Below, in pieces: positions 20,676 through 30,848 of a stretch of 64,000 nucleotides of DNA. The notes under the pieces are model-generated. The model made no database searches. It worked only from the letters and a program-made list of their open reading frames with translations, and was not told the DNA's origin. The first letter of the stretch is position 1; each line of letters starts with the position of its first letter. The stretch is from Bedellia somnulentella (Eukaryota > Arthropoda > Insecta > Lepidoptera > Bedelliidae). Made by a program: the position numbers and the translations under genes. The DNA is taken from the NCBI GenBank assembly GCA_963576735.1, contig OY755183.1:15767213-15831212 (forward strand), in the 5' to 3' direction.

Positions 20676-20915
20676 GAAATTTTTCTTTCCTTTATTTATT
20701 CTTTATTTATTAGTAATAATCCCCACATGAGGTTTTCATGAACAAAAAGATTAAAATTATGTGATAGTTAGGCGTTTTCAACTTTTGCATTCTATCTGAA
20801 AAGATAGACAAGTGGCCTTCCGAATTAGTAAAAAATTCGGAGGTAGGAAACGCAAACACTACTAAAAACGTGTAAAAGAAATAAAGGATAGAAGAATTTC
20901 GCGCTGGCAGCCATT

Positions 20916-20981
20916 GACACGGTATGGCAAGAGCGACGGGGGCGTATACCCGAGGTCGCGGTTTCGAATCCCGCCTGTGTC
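20916..20981 (+). tRNA. tRNA-like core in D composite I, third unit (damaged)
   Basis: Same as the previous core but with the A box and D arm deleted (GGTATGGCAAGAGCG) and a GGTTTCGAATCCC B region. Confidence 0.4.
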
Positions 20982-21076
20982 GAAATTTTTCTTTCCTTTA
21001 TTTAATCTTTATTTATTAGTAATAATCCCCACATGAGGTTTTCATGAACAAAAAGATTTAAATTATCCGCTGGGGA

Positions 21077-21175
21077 TATTACTAACCTATATCTTCAAGC
21101 GGTTGGCGTACGAGGCGATTAAGGGTATGGGACCATGTAAGTGATGGTTGGGCGATAGTTACTAGATAAAATTTG
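21077..21175 (+). mobile_element. Family A head fragment, decayed
   Basis: GTTGGCGTACGAGGCGATTA and GTGATGGTTGGGCGAT match the A head and core in plus orientation. Confidence 0.45.
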
Positions 21176-21223
21176 TGTAAAGAGAATCCACCTGCAGACA
21201 AACTATAAAAACAGTTTTGCAGA

Positions 21224-21362
21224 AGGGCAAGCACGAGCCGTGTTTAAACTAGTTATCGCGTGGGATAAAGCAGCCATCTCTTACGCACTTACTTAGTATC
21301 GTATACTGCCATCTCATTCTAACCGTTATCGTGTCGATAAAATAGCGCTCGTGCTTGCTATA
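21224..21362. mobile_element. MITE-like element H
   Basis: Ends are inverted repeats: GCAAGCACGAGC at the left and GCTCGTGCTTGC at the right, continuing imperfectly as AACTAGTTATCGCG and CGTTATCGTGTCG. No coding content. Three other copies occur in the window. Confidence 0.6.
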
Positions 21363-21472
21363 CAGGGCTTAGGAATAGGTAAAGTGTAACCCATTTATGT
21401 AAATAAAGATTAATAAATGTATGAATGCAGATGGATACTCATCACTACTTATTACTATATTGTCCTAATCAA

Positions 21473-21843
21473 GCAACCGTGATAGCCCAGTGGGTAGAAC
21501 ACTCGGTTATCGTGCAAACGACTAGTGTTCAAATCCTGGGTCGGGCCTACACCAATTTGTCTTTTCTAAAGACATATGTGTGGTTAATTTATCATGGTTG
21601 TTAACGGTGAGGGAAAACATCGTGAGGAAACCCACATGGCTGAGTTGTACTTAGTCATGTGACAGTGTATTCGTACAAAAACGGCGATAGGCCTGCCCCC
21701 TGTCACGTGAGTACACTGTCCATGCAAAACGTGGGTACTCTGAACACCAGGTGACAAAGTCACGTGATGTTCAGAAGTATTAGTACCTCTGCCAACCCCT
21801 TCGGGGATATTCGGCGTGAACGTTTATGCTTATGCTATGCTTA
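21473..21843 (+). mobile_element. SINE family B, full length
   Basis: Intact A and B boxes, body, hairpin CCAACCCCTTCGGGG and a TTATG-like tail. Flanked by the 12-bp duplication TGTCCTAATCAA (21461-21472 and 21844-21855). Confidence 0.9.
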
Positions 21844-21855
21844 TGTCCTAATCAA

Positions 21856-21937
21856 CTTGCAAAAGTGGCTGAGGCTGAGTTATTAATTCTGAAACTCTGG
21901 CTAATCTTTTTCGAGATTAATAGCCGTGACTATAGGT
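21856..21937 (+). mobile_element. Family A 3' fragment
   Basis: AAAAGTGGCTGAGG, ACTCTGGCTAATC and TAATAGCCGTGA remain. 5'-truncated and partly decayed. Confidence 0.55.
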
Positions 21938-21968
21938 TAGGTTGCAGACTGATTTAGTTTGAGTATTA

Positions 21969-22220
21969 GCCGTGTAGTGTCGGCTTAGAATAACACTACC
22001 CTATTTCTACCCGTGGGTGATCGTAAAAGGCGACTAAGGGTATAGGGGCTTTTGAAGTAATTTTTGGGCGATGTGGTTGGAGACCCGTCACCAACAATTA
22101 TTTATTATTACCATCTTTTCCCCACTCAACTTCCAAAAGTGGCTTAGGAGTTTCTCATTCCAAAGCTCTGGCTACCCCGTTAAGGGATTTATAGCCGTGA
22201 GTATATGTATGTATGTATGT
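21969..22220 (+). mobile_element. Family A copy (A3)
   Basis: Full-length. A3 markers: GGGTGATCGTAA, GATGTGGTTGGAGACCCGTC, CATTCCAAAGCTCTGG, CCCCGTTAAGGG. The 15-base string ACTATAGGTTAGGTT occurs on both sides (21931 and 22221). Confidence 0.85.
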
Positions 22221-22648
22221 ACTATAGGTTAGGTTATTTTTTTATGTTAACAGATCGCTTCCTGTTAATCAGTTTATCCATATAAAATTACAATTTAATA
22301 CAGACAGATACAAATTTTATACATAATATCGGTTCCTGTAAAAGAGCTCGCTCGCTCGTTTGATTATTGTTGTCTGAACGGAATCGGGTTGCAGACTGAT
22401 TTAGGATTTATCTTGAATAAACAAAAAAACGTTACACTATTCCCGTATCGAGCTTTCACATGAAATTGCTTCGGATCAAATAGGAAACATGCAATATAAA
22501 TCTAGGTGTTTTTTTATCATTCCAATAGTTTCAGTTCGAGCGTGGGGATCATAGGACTAATTAAACCATAAGTTAAATATACTCTGGGTTTTAATAATTT
22601 TTTTTAATTACAGTGCTATACGAATGTTTATTACATTGTACATTCTTG
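22221..22648. other. No recognisable feature
   Basis: Mostly unique-looking. GGTTGCAGACTGATTTAG near 22387 repeats a stretch at 21944, so part of this may be a local duplication. Confidence 0.4.
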
Positions 22649-22905
22649 TGTGCCTTAGAATAGCACTTCCCCCTTTCTTCCCATGAGTGATCGTAAGGGG
22701 CTATTAAGTGTATCTGGGCTTTTTAAGTGATCTTTGTGCGATACGGTTGGAGACTCATCACCCCCTATCACGTGAGAACACTGTCCAAGCAAATCAAGCG
22801 TACTCTGAACTGGTGTTGACAATGTGACGTGATGTTCACAAGGATTAGTTCCTCTGCCAACCCTTCGGGGATATTCGGCGTGAACATGTTTGAGTTTGAG
22901 TATCC
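22649..22905 (+). mobile_element. Chimeric retroposon: family A head joined to family B 3' end
   Basis: 22649-22760 is family A from head to core (GCCTTAGAATAGCAC... GGTTGGAGACTCATCACC). From about 22761 it continues as family B body (CCTATCACGTGAGAACACTG) to B's hairpin and tail. It has no tRNA head. Confidence 0.75.
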
Positions 22906-23164
22906 ACAAAAAGAAGAGTAGATATTTCAAAAGCAGGATACATCAACGTCAGAAAAGATAAGAGCGACGTGCACGGTAACTCGGTTACGAGTACAAATAG
23001 GAGCTCTTTTGTAGCCCTGGTCTCCTGGTCAAGCGAGCATTCTACGATGTGTACACGATGGCGTTGTGGAGTGCGTATTAATTTTATTGCGCCATATATT
23101 AAAATAAATCAAAAATATTTAAAGCCAATAGGCTGTGTGATAGAGTGAGAAATACTGTGACCCG

Positions 23165-23287
23165 TGAACGAGTAGCTTTGAAAGATGACGTAGTATGCAA
23201 GATAGAAAAAGGAATGTTGAGGTGGTTGGGGCACATAGAGAGGATGGATGAAAATAAAGTAGCGAAAGAGATATATAAAGCCAATGT
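23165..23287 (+). mobile_element. LINE family C fragment, 5' part of an interrupted copy
   Basis: Encodes the reverse-transcriptase C-terminal stretch LRWL/FGHIERMDENK up to AKEIYKANV. Stops at GCCAATGT, where insertion K begins. Confidence 0.75.
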
Positions 23288-23540
23288 CAAAACCACAGTC
23301 GCGCACTAATTTATTGCAGCAGTGCCCTCTGGTCAGAGCACTAGTGGCTTTGCGGGAAATTGCAGAAGATGTGGATGTTTTTGCCTGTCGTCTGGGTGAC
23401 TTCACAATCGTTGCCTTGAAATATCTATGTTACAATAAGTAAGAGAATACCATAAATTTAATATGTTAAAATTTAATTTAAAATGTTATCGCATTAGGTT
23501 TATGCCTGTAATGATTATGTTTTTTGGAATAAATAAATAA
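23288..23540 (+). repeat. Insertion K inside LINE C, ending in AATAAATAAATAA
   Basis: About 250 bp splits the LINE C frame between AATGT and ATGTGG. It contains an open stretch (RALVALREIAEDVDVFACRL) and ends with an (AATA)n tail, like a retroposed transcript or SINE. Related to 10028-10250. Family unknown. Confidence 0.55.
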
Positions 23541-23772
23541 ATAAATGTGGATGGGATTGTTAGTAGAGGACGGCCTCGTTAAACGTTTCTTGACCAGATA
23601 GAAAACGTTCTTATAAAGGCGGGGGTCCGAAATGAGAAGAATAAAAGAGCATGTATGAGAAGAATAATGAATGTAAGGGAAGCAAGAGAGGTTTGTCAAG
23701 ATCGTACTAAGTGGCGATCGATAGTCTCTGCCTACCCCAATGGGAATAATGAGCGTGAGTATAAGTAAGTTA
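23541..23772 (+). mobile_element. LINE family C, 3' part of the interrupted copy
   Basis: Resumes at ATGTGGATGGGATTG and runs through RPR, DQIEN and DRTKWRSIV-coding blocks to the hairpin and a GTAAGT tail. Confidence 0.8.
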
Positions 23773-24000
23773 AAGCCAATATGGTTGGTGTTTTCGTAGA
23801 TGACGGCCGCGTAAAACGTTGAAAACCAATTCGTTCCTACGAATGCGAAAGTCCGTAGTGAAAAGAATAAAAAAATATATATGAGAAGAATGATGAACAT
23901 GACAGAAGCTAGAGAGATTTGTCAGTATCGGACAAAATGGCGATCGATAGTTCCTGCCTACCTTAATGGGAACAATAACCCCAAAAGTACCTTGGTAGCT
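23773..24000 (+). mobile_element. LINE family C, diverged subfamily copy
   Basis: Follows directly on the previous copy. GATGACGGCCGCGTAAAACG, GTCCGTAGTGAAAAGAATAA and GGCGATCGATAGTTCC match C with consistent differences also seen at 63560-63775. The plus frame at 23881-24084 is part of this remnant. Confidence 0.65.
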
Positions 24001-24369
24001 TCATACGAGACCGTAGGAAAAAAACTACAAGCAAATTCCCACAAGCGAAAAGAAACAAGTAATGCGATCTCTATATTAAGATGAACTAGTTAATGTCGAC
24101 AGTCACCTGTTGCGAACATAAAACGGTTATAAGCGAAATGTCCTTCACATGTCTTCGATGAAAGGTTTTACGGCTATAAGGGTGGACAGAAGAACTTAAT
24201 TGGAATGTTGGAATCGTTAGTTTAATGTCTACGGGGCTTTTAATGGCGGTTCCTGTGAGGTTTATCCTTATCCACGTTAGTGGTATATTTTTACTTTTAT
24301 TTAGATGAATTCTTGTATTGATAAATCATTTGAATGTTAGCATTAGATTTGGTTATAATAAAGATAATT
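24001..24369. other. No recognisable feature
   Basis: No repeat or gene recognised. Confidence 0.4.
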
Positions 24370-24621
24370 AGCCGTGTAGTGTCAGCTTAGAATAACACTA
24401 CCCTATTTCTACCCGTGAGTGATCGTAAGAGGCGACTAAGGGTATGGGGCTTATTAAGTGATTTTTGGGCGATGTGGTTGGAGACCCGTCACCAAAAACA
24501 TTTATTTATTATTACCATCTTTTCGCCAATCAACTACTAAAAGTGCTGAGGAATTTTTCATTCCAAAGCTCTGGCTACCCCGTTAACGGATTTGTAGCCG
24601 TGAGTAAATGAATGAATGAAT
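24370..24621 (+). mobile_element. Family A copy (A3)
   Basis: Full-length with A3 markers. The tail has drifted to (TGAA)n. Confidence 0.85.
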
Positions 24622-24910
24622 TCAAAGTGAAAACTGGATAAAAATGGTTCCAAACCAGTAAACAAAAAAAGATAATAATAAGCTCAATTCTTGCTTTCAT
24701 CTTTTATTGTATTTACTTAATCGCTCATTCAAAAGTATTCTTTTTGTACAATTCAAAACAAAATCTATGATCTGTCTATTGTGGAATATTTCAAACCTTA
24801 TTGGGTGAGAAATAAGTCTTGTTTAAATACCTTTTTTTTCGGATGACGTTTTTTATACAAACAATAATATTTTGAACAACATGGAAGCAAGGCCGATTAT
24901 TATTATAAAT
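24622..24910. other. No recognisable feature
   Basis: AT-rich. Nothing recognised. Confidence 0.4.
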
Positions 24911-24914
24911 CTTA

Positions 24915-25034
24915 CATACTTATATTCACGCCCGTTATTCCCATTGGGGTAGGCAGAGAATATCGATCGCCACTTTGTACGATCTTGACAAATCTCCCTT
25001 CTGTCCCATTTTTTCTCATACTGTTTTTTAATGG
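24915..25034 (-). mobile_element. LINE family C 3' end
   Basis: Hairpin complement TTCCCATTGGGGTAGGCAGA and CGATCGCCACTTTGTACGA. 5'-truncated. Confidence 0.7.
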
Positions 25035-25134
25035 CATACATACATACATATACTCACGGCTGTAAATCCCTAGAAGGGGTAGCCAGAGCTAAGGAATTAG
25101 AAATTTCTCAGCCACTTTTGGAAAGTTGAGTATA
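25035..25134 (-). mobile_element. Family A copy, 5'-truncated
   Basis: Only the 3' 100 bases, from tail to GGAAAGTTGAG. Abuts the C fragment on its left. Confidence 0.75.
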
Positions 25135-25245
25135 TTCTTCTTAGAACCTTAGACATATCAATCAAAATTTAAGTACTACACAAAGCAAGTGCATACACAA
25201 ATGTTGTGGTTATCGTAAGCAATAAAATCTAGTAAACCAGTTCGG

Positions 25246-25368
25246 AGATCTATCGGTTAGAAAGAGACGAGAGCATACGATACTAAGTAAATGCGAAAGA
25301 GATGGCTGTTTTATACCACACGATAACTAGTAAAATGGTCGCTCGTACTAGCTATACTGTTATATCAA
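25246..25368. mobile_element. MITE-like element H
   Basis: Shares ATACGATACTAAGTAA, AGAGATGGCTGTTTTATACC and TCGTACTAGCTATAC with the other H copies. Confidence 0.55.
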
Positions 25369-25536
25369 ATAATATCTATAAACAAGCCAAAGACATTGAC
25401 ATGAAATTGCTTCTTATTGTTCCTGGCTGCGTTTGTGGAGATGACGCTATGAAACGCTGTGGTGACACTCGATACTAATAAGTTCGTACTGACTTATCTA
25501 CTTTATTGATACCATTGAGTTAAAAGTTTATTATTA

Positions 25537-25584
25537 GGGAATAGAATGTCACTACCCCTTTTTACTCACAGGTGTCGTAAGAAG
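25537..25584 (+). mobile_element. Older family A copy, left piece
   Basis: Head part up to TGTCGTAAGAAG, where the next A copy inserted. Resumes at 25841. Confidence 0.7.
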
Positions 25585-25840
25585 AAGAATTAGCCGTGTA
25601 GTGCCGGCTTAGAATGTCGCTACCCCTTTCTACCCACGGGTGTCGTAAGAGGCGACTAAGGGTATTGGGGCTTTTTATTGGATTTTTGGGCGATGCAGTT
25701 GGAGACCCATCACCAAAAACCTTTATTTTTACCATCTTTTCCCCACTCAACTTCCAAAAGTGGCTGAGGAATTTATAATTCCTTAACTCTGGTTACCCCT
25801 TCTAGGGAAATGTAGCCGTGAGTATATGTACGTATGTATG
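25585..25840 (+). mobile_element. Family A copy (A2) nested in an older A copy
   Basis: Complete A2 element with hairpin and TATG tail, flanked by TGTCGTAAGAAG at 25573-25584 and 25841-25852. Eight bases before the canonical head (AAGAATTA) look like untemplated or extra 5' sequence. Confidence 0.88.
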
Positions 25841-25997
25841 TGTCGTAAGAAGCGATTATCGGTATGGGGCTTTTTAAGTGGTTTTTGGGCGATGCGGTTG
25901 GAGATGCATCACCAATAATACTTTATTTCTACTATCTTGTCCCCTAGGTTGTGAGGAGTTTCTAGTTCTAAAGCTCTGGCTACTCTATTTGGGATTT
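25841..25997 (+). mobile_element. Older family A copy, right piece
   Basis: Continues the host A copy: AGCGATTATCGGTATGGGGC, GGGCGATGCGGTTGGAGATG, and a decayed hairpin (CTGGCTACTCTATTTGGGAT). Confidence 0.7.
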
Positions 25998-26007
25998 ATG
26001 GGATGTA

Positions 26008-26082
26008 TGCAACGCCCAAGGATTTGAACCCGAGACTTCTGAAACATAAGACAAACGTTCAACTTTTATACTACACAAGGAG
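26008..26082 (-). mobile_element. tRNA-like SINE remnant
   Basis: The minus strand carries a B box GGGTTCAAATCC next to TTGGGCG, with a tRNA-like arm upstream. Not family B or D. Confidence 0.45.
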
Positions 26083-26376
26083 TTTACAAAAATCAACTGA
26101 AAGTTATGCAGTAATGCTATTCAAAATCATAAGAAACATGTCTAAATTTACCACGCAGAAATCTTAGTTGTTGTGAGCTCTGTAAGGTTGGCAAAAACAG
26201 CGTGTCTGATCTGAATACCTGTAATTACCGCCGCCGTGTTTCTGCTGACCCTTCGTTTCTTTAATTAGGTCGAATTCTATTATTACGTACGTTCATAATT
26301 TTGAGACGTGCAGTAAACGTTTAAATGAGATTTCAAATTATGTTTTAAAACATTTTTCTTGACTTAATTAGAATAC
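26083..26376. other. No recognisable feature
   Basis: No repeat or gene recognised. Confidence 0.35.
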
Positions 26377-26380
26377 TCTC

Positions 26381-26665
26381 AAGCTCAAACGTTCACGTCG
26401 TATATCCCAGAAGGGGTTGGCAGAGGTACTGCGGTTGGTACTTTTGAACATCATATGAAATTGAGACCTTGTGTTCACAGAGCCCACGTTTTACTTTGTC
26501 GGTGTACTTACGTGATAGGAGACAGGCCGATAGGCGATAGCCCTTTTGTACGTATACACTGTCACATGACTAAGTACAACTCAGCCATGTGGGTTTCTTC
26601 TCGATGTGTTCCCTCACAAAAAAACAAATTGGTGTAGGCCCGACCTGGGATTTGAACCAATGATA
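26381..26665 (-). mobile_element. SINE family B copy, decayed
   Basis: Minus orientation: hairpin complement CCCAGAAGGGGTTGGCAGAG, body, and a B-box region (CGACCTGGGATTTGAACC) at the right. The A box is lost. Confidence 0.75.
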
Positions 26666-26796
26666 AACTAATTAAATTAATTAGAGTATCGAATGCATTT
26701 GTGTACTTCAGCCAACCCTTTATTTCGGATTTACGGTGTAAGCGATAAGTAAAAGTTACCTATGAAAAATCATCCGTTATAAGTATTTATGAGGTA

Positions 26797-26836
26797 GATT
26801 ATTTGGGCGCTGTGGTTGGAGATGCATCACAATCCT
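26797..26836 (+). mobile_element. Family A core fragment
   Basis: TTGGGCGCTGTGGTTGGAGA followed by TGCATCAC. A short decayed piece. Confidence 0.4.
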
Positions 26837-26842
26837 TTAATT

Positions 26843-26971
26843 TACATACATACATACATATACTCACGCCATTAGTTCCCATTGGGGTAGGCAGAGACTA
26901 TTGATCGCCACTTCGTACGATCCTGACAAACCTCTCTAGCTTCGTTTACATCCACCAATCTTTTCATACAT
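26843..26971 (-). mobile_element. LINE family C 3' end
   Basis: Tail complement ACATACATAC, hairpin complement, and the DR-KW-coding block in minus orientation. Confidence 0.75.
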
Positions 26972-27057
26972 GTATGATGTTTTTTTATTGTGAAGTTCCA
27001 GTTTCCACTAATGGGGTTTATAGATCCTTCTATATGTATTTTCGTTATAATTAAGGG

Positions 27058-27208
27058 TATAGTACAAGCGTTATTTTATCGTTATTCTGTCGGATATAAT
27101 GAGCTAAAAGTATACAATACTAAAGCTAAGCAAGCACGAAAGAGCTGGCGGTTTTATACCACGCGTTATCTAGTTAAAAGGACCTTCGTGCTAACTATGC
27201 TAAACCCA
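27058..27208. mobile_element. MITE-like element H
   Basis: Left end GTACAAGCGTTATTTTATCG and right end TAGTTAAAAGGACCTTCGTG are imperfect inverted repeats. The long plus frame at 26990-27343 merely runs across it. Confidence 0.55.
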
Positions 27209-27354
27209 GCTCAAATAAGTTTTCTGTTTAACATAGATCTAAATAAGGACAGGAATATTACTGACGGGAGCATCCCACGGCTTCCTTGCTTAACCAACTC
27301 ATTAGCCCACAGGTCTTATCCGTTAAGTTCTAAACTATCATAACTCAGTTAACA

Positions 27355-27590
27355 TGCATACATACATATACTCACGGCTATAAATCCTAATCCTAAAAAT
27401 AAAATTAAAAATTCCTCAGCCACTTTCGGAAGTTGCGTGGGGAAAAGACGGTAAAATAAAGGTTGTTGGTGATGGGTCTCCAACCGCATCGCCCAAAATC
27501 CCTTAAAAATCCCCAATACCGTTAGTCGCCTCTTACGTTGACCCTCCGGAAGAAATGGGGTAGTGCTATTCTAAGCCGACACTACACAGC
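27355..27590 (-). mobile_element. Family A copy (A1)
   Basis: Nearly full length; the hairpin loop is damaged (AATCCTAATCCTAAAAATAA). Flanked by the 11-bp duplication AACTCAGTTAA (about 27342-27352 and 27591-27601). Confidence 0.85.
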
Positions 27591-27601
27591 AACTCAGTTA
27601 A

Positions 27602-28058
27602 ACCCACACCAATTAAAATATTTCCTTAAGTAAATTTGATTGCAATGTAGTAGTATGCAAGTATTAGCTGTTAATGTATTTCTATCGGCCGATCGAATCA
27701 GTGAATCGATACGATAATATGGTACACTCCGCAACAAGCCAAACTGCAATCAACCAGTAAACTTAGATCGCTCGTCTGATAGAATGATTACTAGAGATAA
27801 GGTCTCTGGACAGTGGAACTGAAAAGCTAGATAAATTTCCCAATGTACTTGTATCGAATGAAATTGGTTCCATTGTATAACACAGCAGTTAAACGGGTTT
27901 AAGTTCAATGGCGTTTCAATTCATAGTTTAACATACAAACGGTAATACTTTAGTGGGTAGGCAGAGGTGTGATGCTATGTACGATATATGTGAGGTCGTT
28001 ATCTTCAATAGATCTTTGCATAAGTATTTTATATTTATGATGCCTGGTTGCTTTTTAG
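27602..28058. other. No recognisable feature
   Basis: No repeat or gene recognised. Confidence 0.4.
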
Positions 28059-28059
28059 T

Positions 28060-28300
28060 GCTGTATAGTGTCGGCTTAGAATAGCACTACCCCATTACTT
28101 CTGGTGGGTGTACGTAAGAGGCGACTAACGGTATTGGGGCTTTTTAAGGGATTTTTGGGCGACGCGGCTGGAGACCCATCACCAACAACCTTTGTTTTAC
28201 CATCTTTTCCCCACGCAACTTCCAAAAGTGGCTGAGGAGTTTCTAATACCTTGGCTCTGTATTATGTATATGTATGTCATATGTATGTATGTATGTATGT
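28060..28300 (+). mobile_element. Family A copy (A1) lacking the 3' hairpin
   Basis: Head, core and body are intact, but CTTGGCTCTG passes straight into TATTATGTATATGTATG. The CCCC...GGG stem and GCCGTGAG are absent. Confidence 0.8.
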
Positions 28301-28510
28301 CGCTTTTAAGTAAGTAAGTAAGTATGTACCTTGTGGTAATTATTTTCTCAGTCCACCAGTTTTTTTTTCACATTATAAGATGAGTAGTTTATGAGAATTT
28401 CTAGATTTGGGCGTTTTAACAACAGCTGTTTGCAGTGATATTTATGTTATACTTGCAATCACAAAAAATAGTAAGAATTAAGCTTTTATATTTATTTCGG
28501 TATACTATAA

Positions 28511-28643
28511 AAGAAAGCATGTATTAAAACATTGATGGATGTGAACGAAGCTAGAGAGGTTTGCCAAGATCGTACAAAGTGGCCCGCGATAGTATCTGCC
28601 TACCCCAAGGGAACTAACGGCATAAGTGTATGTATGAATGTAT
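28511..28643 (+). mobile_element. LINE family C 3' end
   Basis: 5'-truncated; GATCGTACAAAGTGG block, altered hairpin CCTACCCCAAGGGAAC and TATG-like tail. Short frames on both strands here are shadows. Confidence 0.7.
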
Positions 28644-28649
28644 GTTCGG

Positions 28650-29158
28650 TACATTATCGAGTATCCTATGTACAAACAAGAAAACATATTTTCTTTAGAT
28701 TTGGACATCCTCATCTTCAAAATTGCACCAACCACGAAAACCACATATTTAGATATAAACATAATAATTTTCTATTCCATCACATTTTAATCTAATCAAA
28801 GTAAATTAAGACTTACATAAGATTAAGAGAAAAGTGAACACAAAACATGCAAATATGTTCCTTAACACGTTGTAATAAGAGTGAGTGGTGGCGAGGATAT
28901 TTAACGGTTTCGAAGGCTTAGGCACCGTTCGCCGAGGTCAATGACCCGTTGCGTATCAACAAGTAATGTCATAGAAGTGAAATAAAGTGATTTTGTCTCG
29001 AGCGGTTTTGGAATTATGATTTGGAACTGAGTTTGTGGTTTTTCGTTGTAGTCATAGGATAGGTTATCTAGAAAAATGATCGTCTCACTGTTGTTCCATA
29101 AAATCTAGATTTTATATCATCTCTGTTCTTTATTGGTTATTTGAAAATTTTGATGTTC
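28650..29158. other. No recognisable feature
   Basis: No repeat or gene recognised. Confidence 0.4.
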
Positions 29159-29160
29159 AA

Positions 29161-29375
29161 AAAGCACTACCCTATTTCGTCCCATGGGTGTTCGTAAGAG
29201 GCGACTAAGGGTATTGAGGCTTTTTATTGGGTTTCTGGGCGATGCGGTTGGAGACCCATCACCAAAAACCTTTATTTTAAGTACTTTTCCCACTCATCTT
29301 TCAAAAAGGGTGACGAATTTCTTATTCTCAAGCTCTGGCTACCCATTTTAGGGATTTATAGCCGTGAGTATATGA
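29161..29375 (+). mobile_element. Family A copy, 5'-truncated
   Basis: Begins at GCACTACCCTATTTCG. The body mixes A1-like and A2-like bases; hairpin intact, tail lost after TATATG. Confidence 0.75.
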
Positions 29376-29480
29376 CAATCATGAATTGTAAATGAGAAGT
29401 TTTCATATTATTGCTATCCATTAGCAGAGTAAAGATAGTGCTGCTCTACTCTAATACAACAAATCAAGACTAATTATTGT

Positions 29481-29722
29481 ACATACATACATATACTCAC
29501 GGCTATATTTATATCACGGTAACCAGAGCTAAGGAATTATAAATTCCTCAGCCACTTTTGGAAGTTGAGTGGGGAATAGATGGTAAAAATAAAGGTTTTT
29601 GGTGATGGGTCTCCAACCGCATCGCCCAAAAATCCAATAAAAAGCCCCAATACCCTTAGTCGCCTCTTACGACACCCGTGGGTAGAAAGGGGTAGCTACA
29701 TTTTAAGCCGGCACTACACGGC
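29481..29722 (-). mobile_element. Family A copy (A2)
   Basis: Full-length minus copy with A2 markers (CACCCGTGGGTAGAAAGGGG, AATAAAAAGCCCC). The inner stem of the hairpin is damaged. Confidence 0.85.
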
Positions 29723-29947
29723 ATTTATTTTAGTATCAGTAAGAATTGGTATAGTAAATCACTAATTGGCTCATAGAAACCAGTCTAGCAGCGAAATAGG
29801 CTTTGATTTCGAATCGTGCGCAGTTTGACGTCCGATGTTCGCCGTGGGAACCTGATATTTTCCAATCATCAAAATGTTAAGCCTTTCATACCTTTATTTC
29901 GTATTTAGAAACATAATTTGTGTTAATATTTTGTTAAGTTATTACAT

Positions 29948-30286
29948 CTGTGATAGTCCAATGTGTAGCAAGATCGTCCTTCAAAGAAGATAGTGGTATG
30001 TTCAAATCCCGGGTCGGACCCGCGCCAATTTTTTCCTTTTCTAAAGTCATATGTGTGAATAATTTATCATGGTTGTTAACGGTGAGGGAAAACATCGTGA
30101 GGAAACCCACACGGTTAAGTTGTACTTAGTCATGTGACAGTGTATTCGTACAAAACGGCGATAGGCCTGCTCCGTTTGTTTTAGGAAAACGTGGAAACTG
30201 TATATGCCAGTTGACAATGTCATGTGATTTTCAGAAGTATTAGTACCTTTGCCAGCCCCTTATACGGGGCGTGAACGTTTGAGTTT
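29948..30286 (+). mobile_element. SINE family B, full length
   Basis: tRNA-like head with A box TAGTCCAATGTGTAGC and B box GTTCAAATCC, diverged in the anticodon region. Hairpin partly decayed. Confidence 0.8.
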
Positions 30287-30329
30287 TGTTTTACCAAAGA
30301 TTTTATCAATACTTATTTTACTTATTTTT

Positions 30330-30580
30330 GCTGTGCAGCGCCGGCTTAGAAAAGCTCTACCCCATTTCTACCGGTGGGTGTACGTAAGAGGCGACTAACG
30401 GTATTGGGGCTTTTAAGGGAACATTGGGCGATGCGGTTGGAGACCTATCACCAACAACCTTTATTATACCATCTTTTCCCCACTCAACTTTCCAAAAGTG
30501 GCTGAGGAATTTCTAATTCCTTAGCTCTGGCTACCCCTTCTAGGGAATTATAGCCGTGAGTATATGTATGTATGTATGTT
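30330..30580 (+). mobile_element. Family A copy (A1)
   Basis: Full-length, with an intact hairpin and TATG tail. Confidence 0.87.
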
Positions 30581-30848
30581 TATCACTATCTGTGAAGCTT
30601 TTGACCAAGTCATGTTTACATACATGTAATTTGTTACTCGTAAACCGCGAACAAAACTCGCCCATCGGGATCGTTTAATTGCATTTAAATTAGCACGTTA
30701 CCTGCAACAGAAATCGTTCATTAAGCATTTCATTAAATATAGTTTAAATTACACTAATATCTTTATTGGTTTTCGAATTTCGAAACCGGATTCATTACAA
30801 ACAAAACATGTACCTATAAACTACAAATATTTAAAGTATACAATAATA

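Larger units (their letters stand above)
20398..21066. mobile_element. Family D composite I: three tRNA-like units, one inverted
   Basis: Order: a minus unit, a plus unit, a spacer with a small inverted repeat (TCCGAATT...AATTCGGA), then a second plus unit. Flanked by CTGCTGGGGA (20388-20397) and CCGCTGGGGA (21067-21076), a likely 10-bp duplication with one mismatch. Composite II at 56815 has the same order. Confidence 0.7.

Noticed and set aside
26990..27343. 117-residue plus-strand frame
   Set aside because: It runs across a MITE-like H copy and unique DNA, with no recognisable domain.
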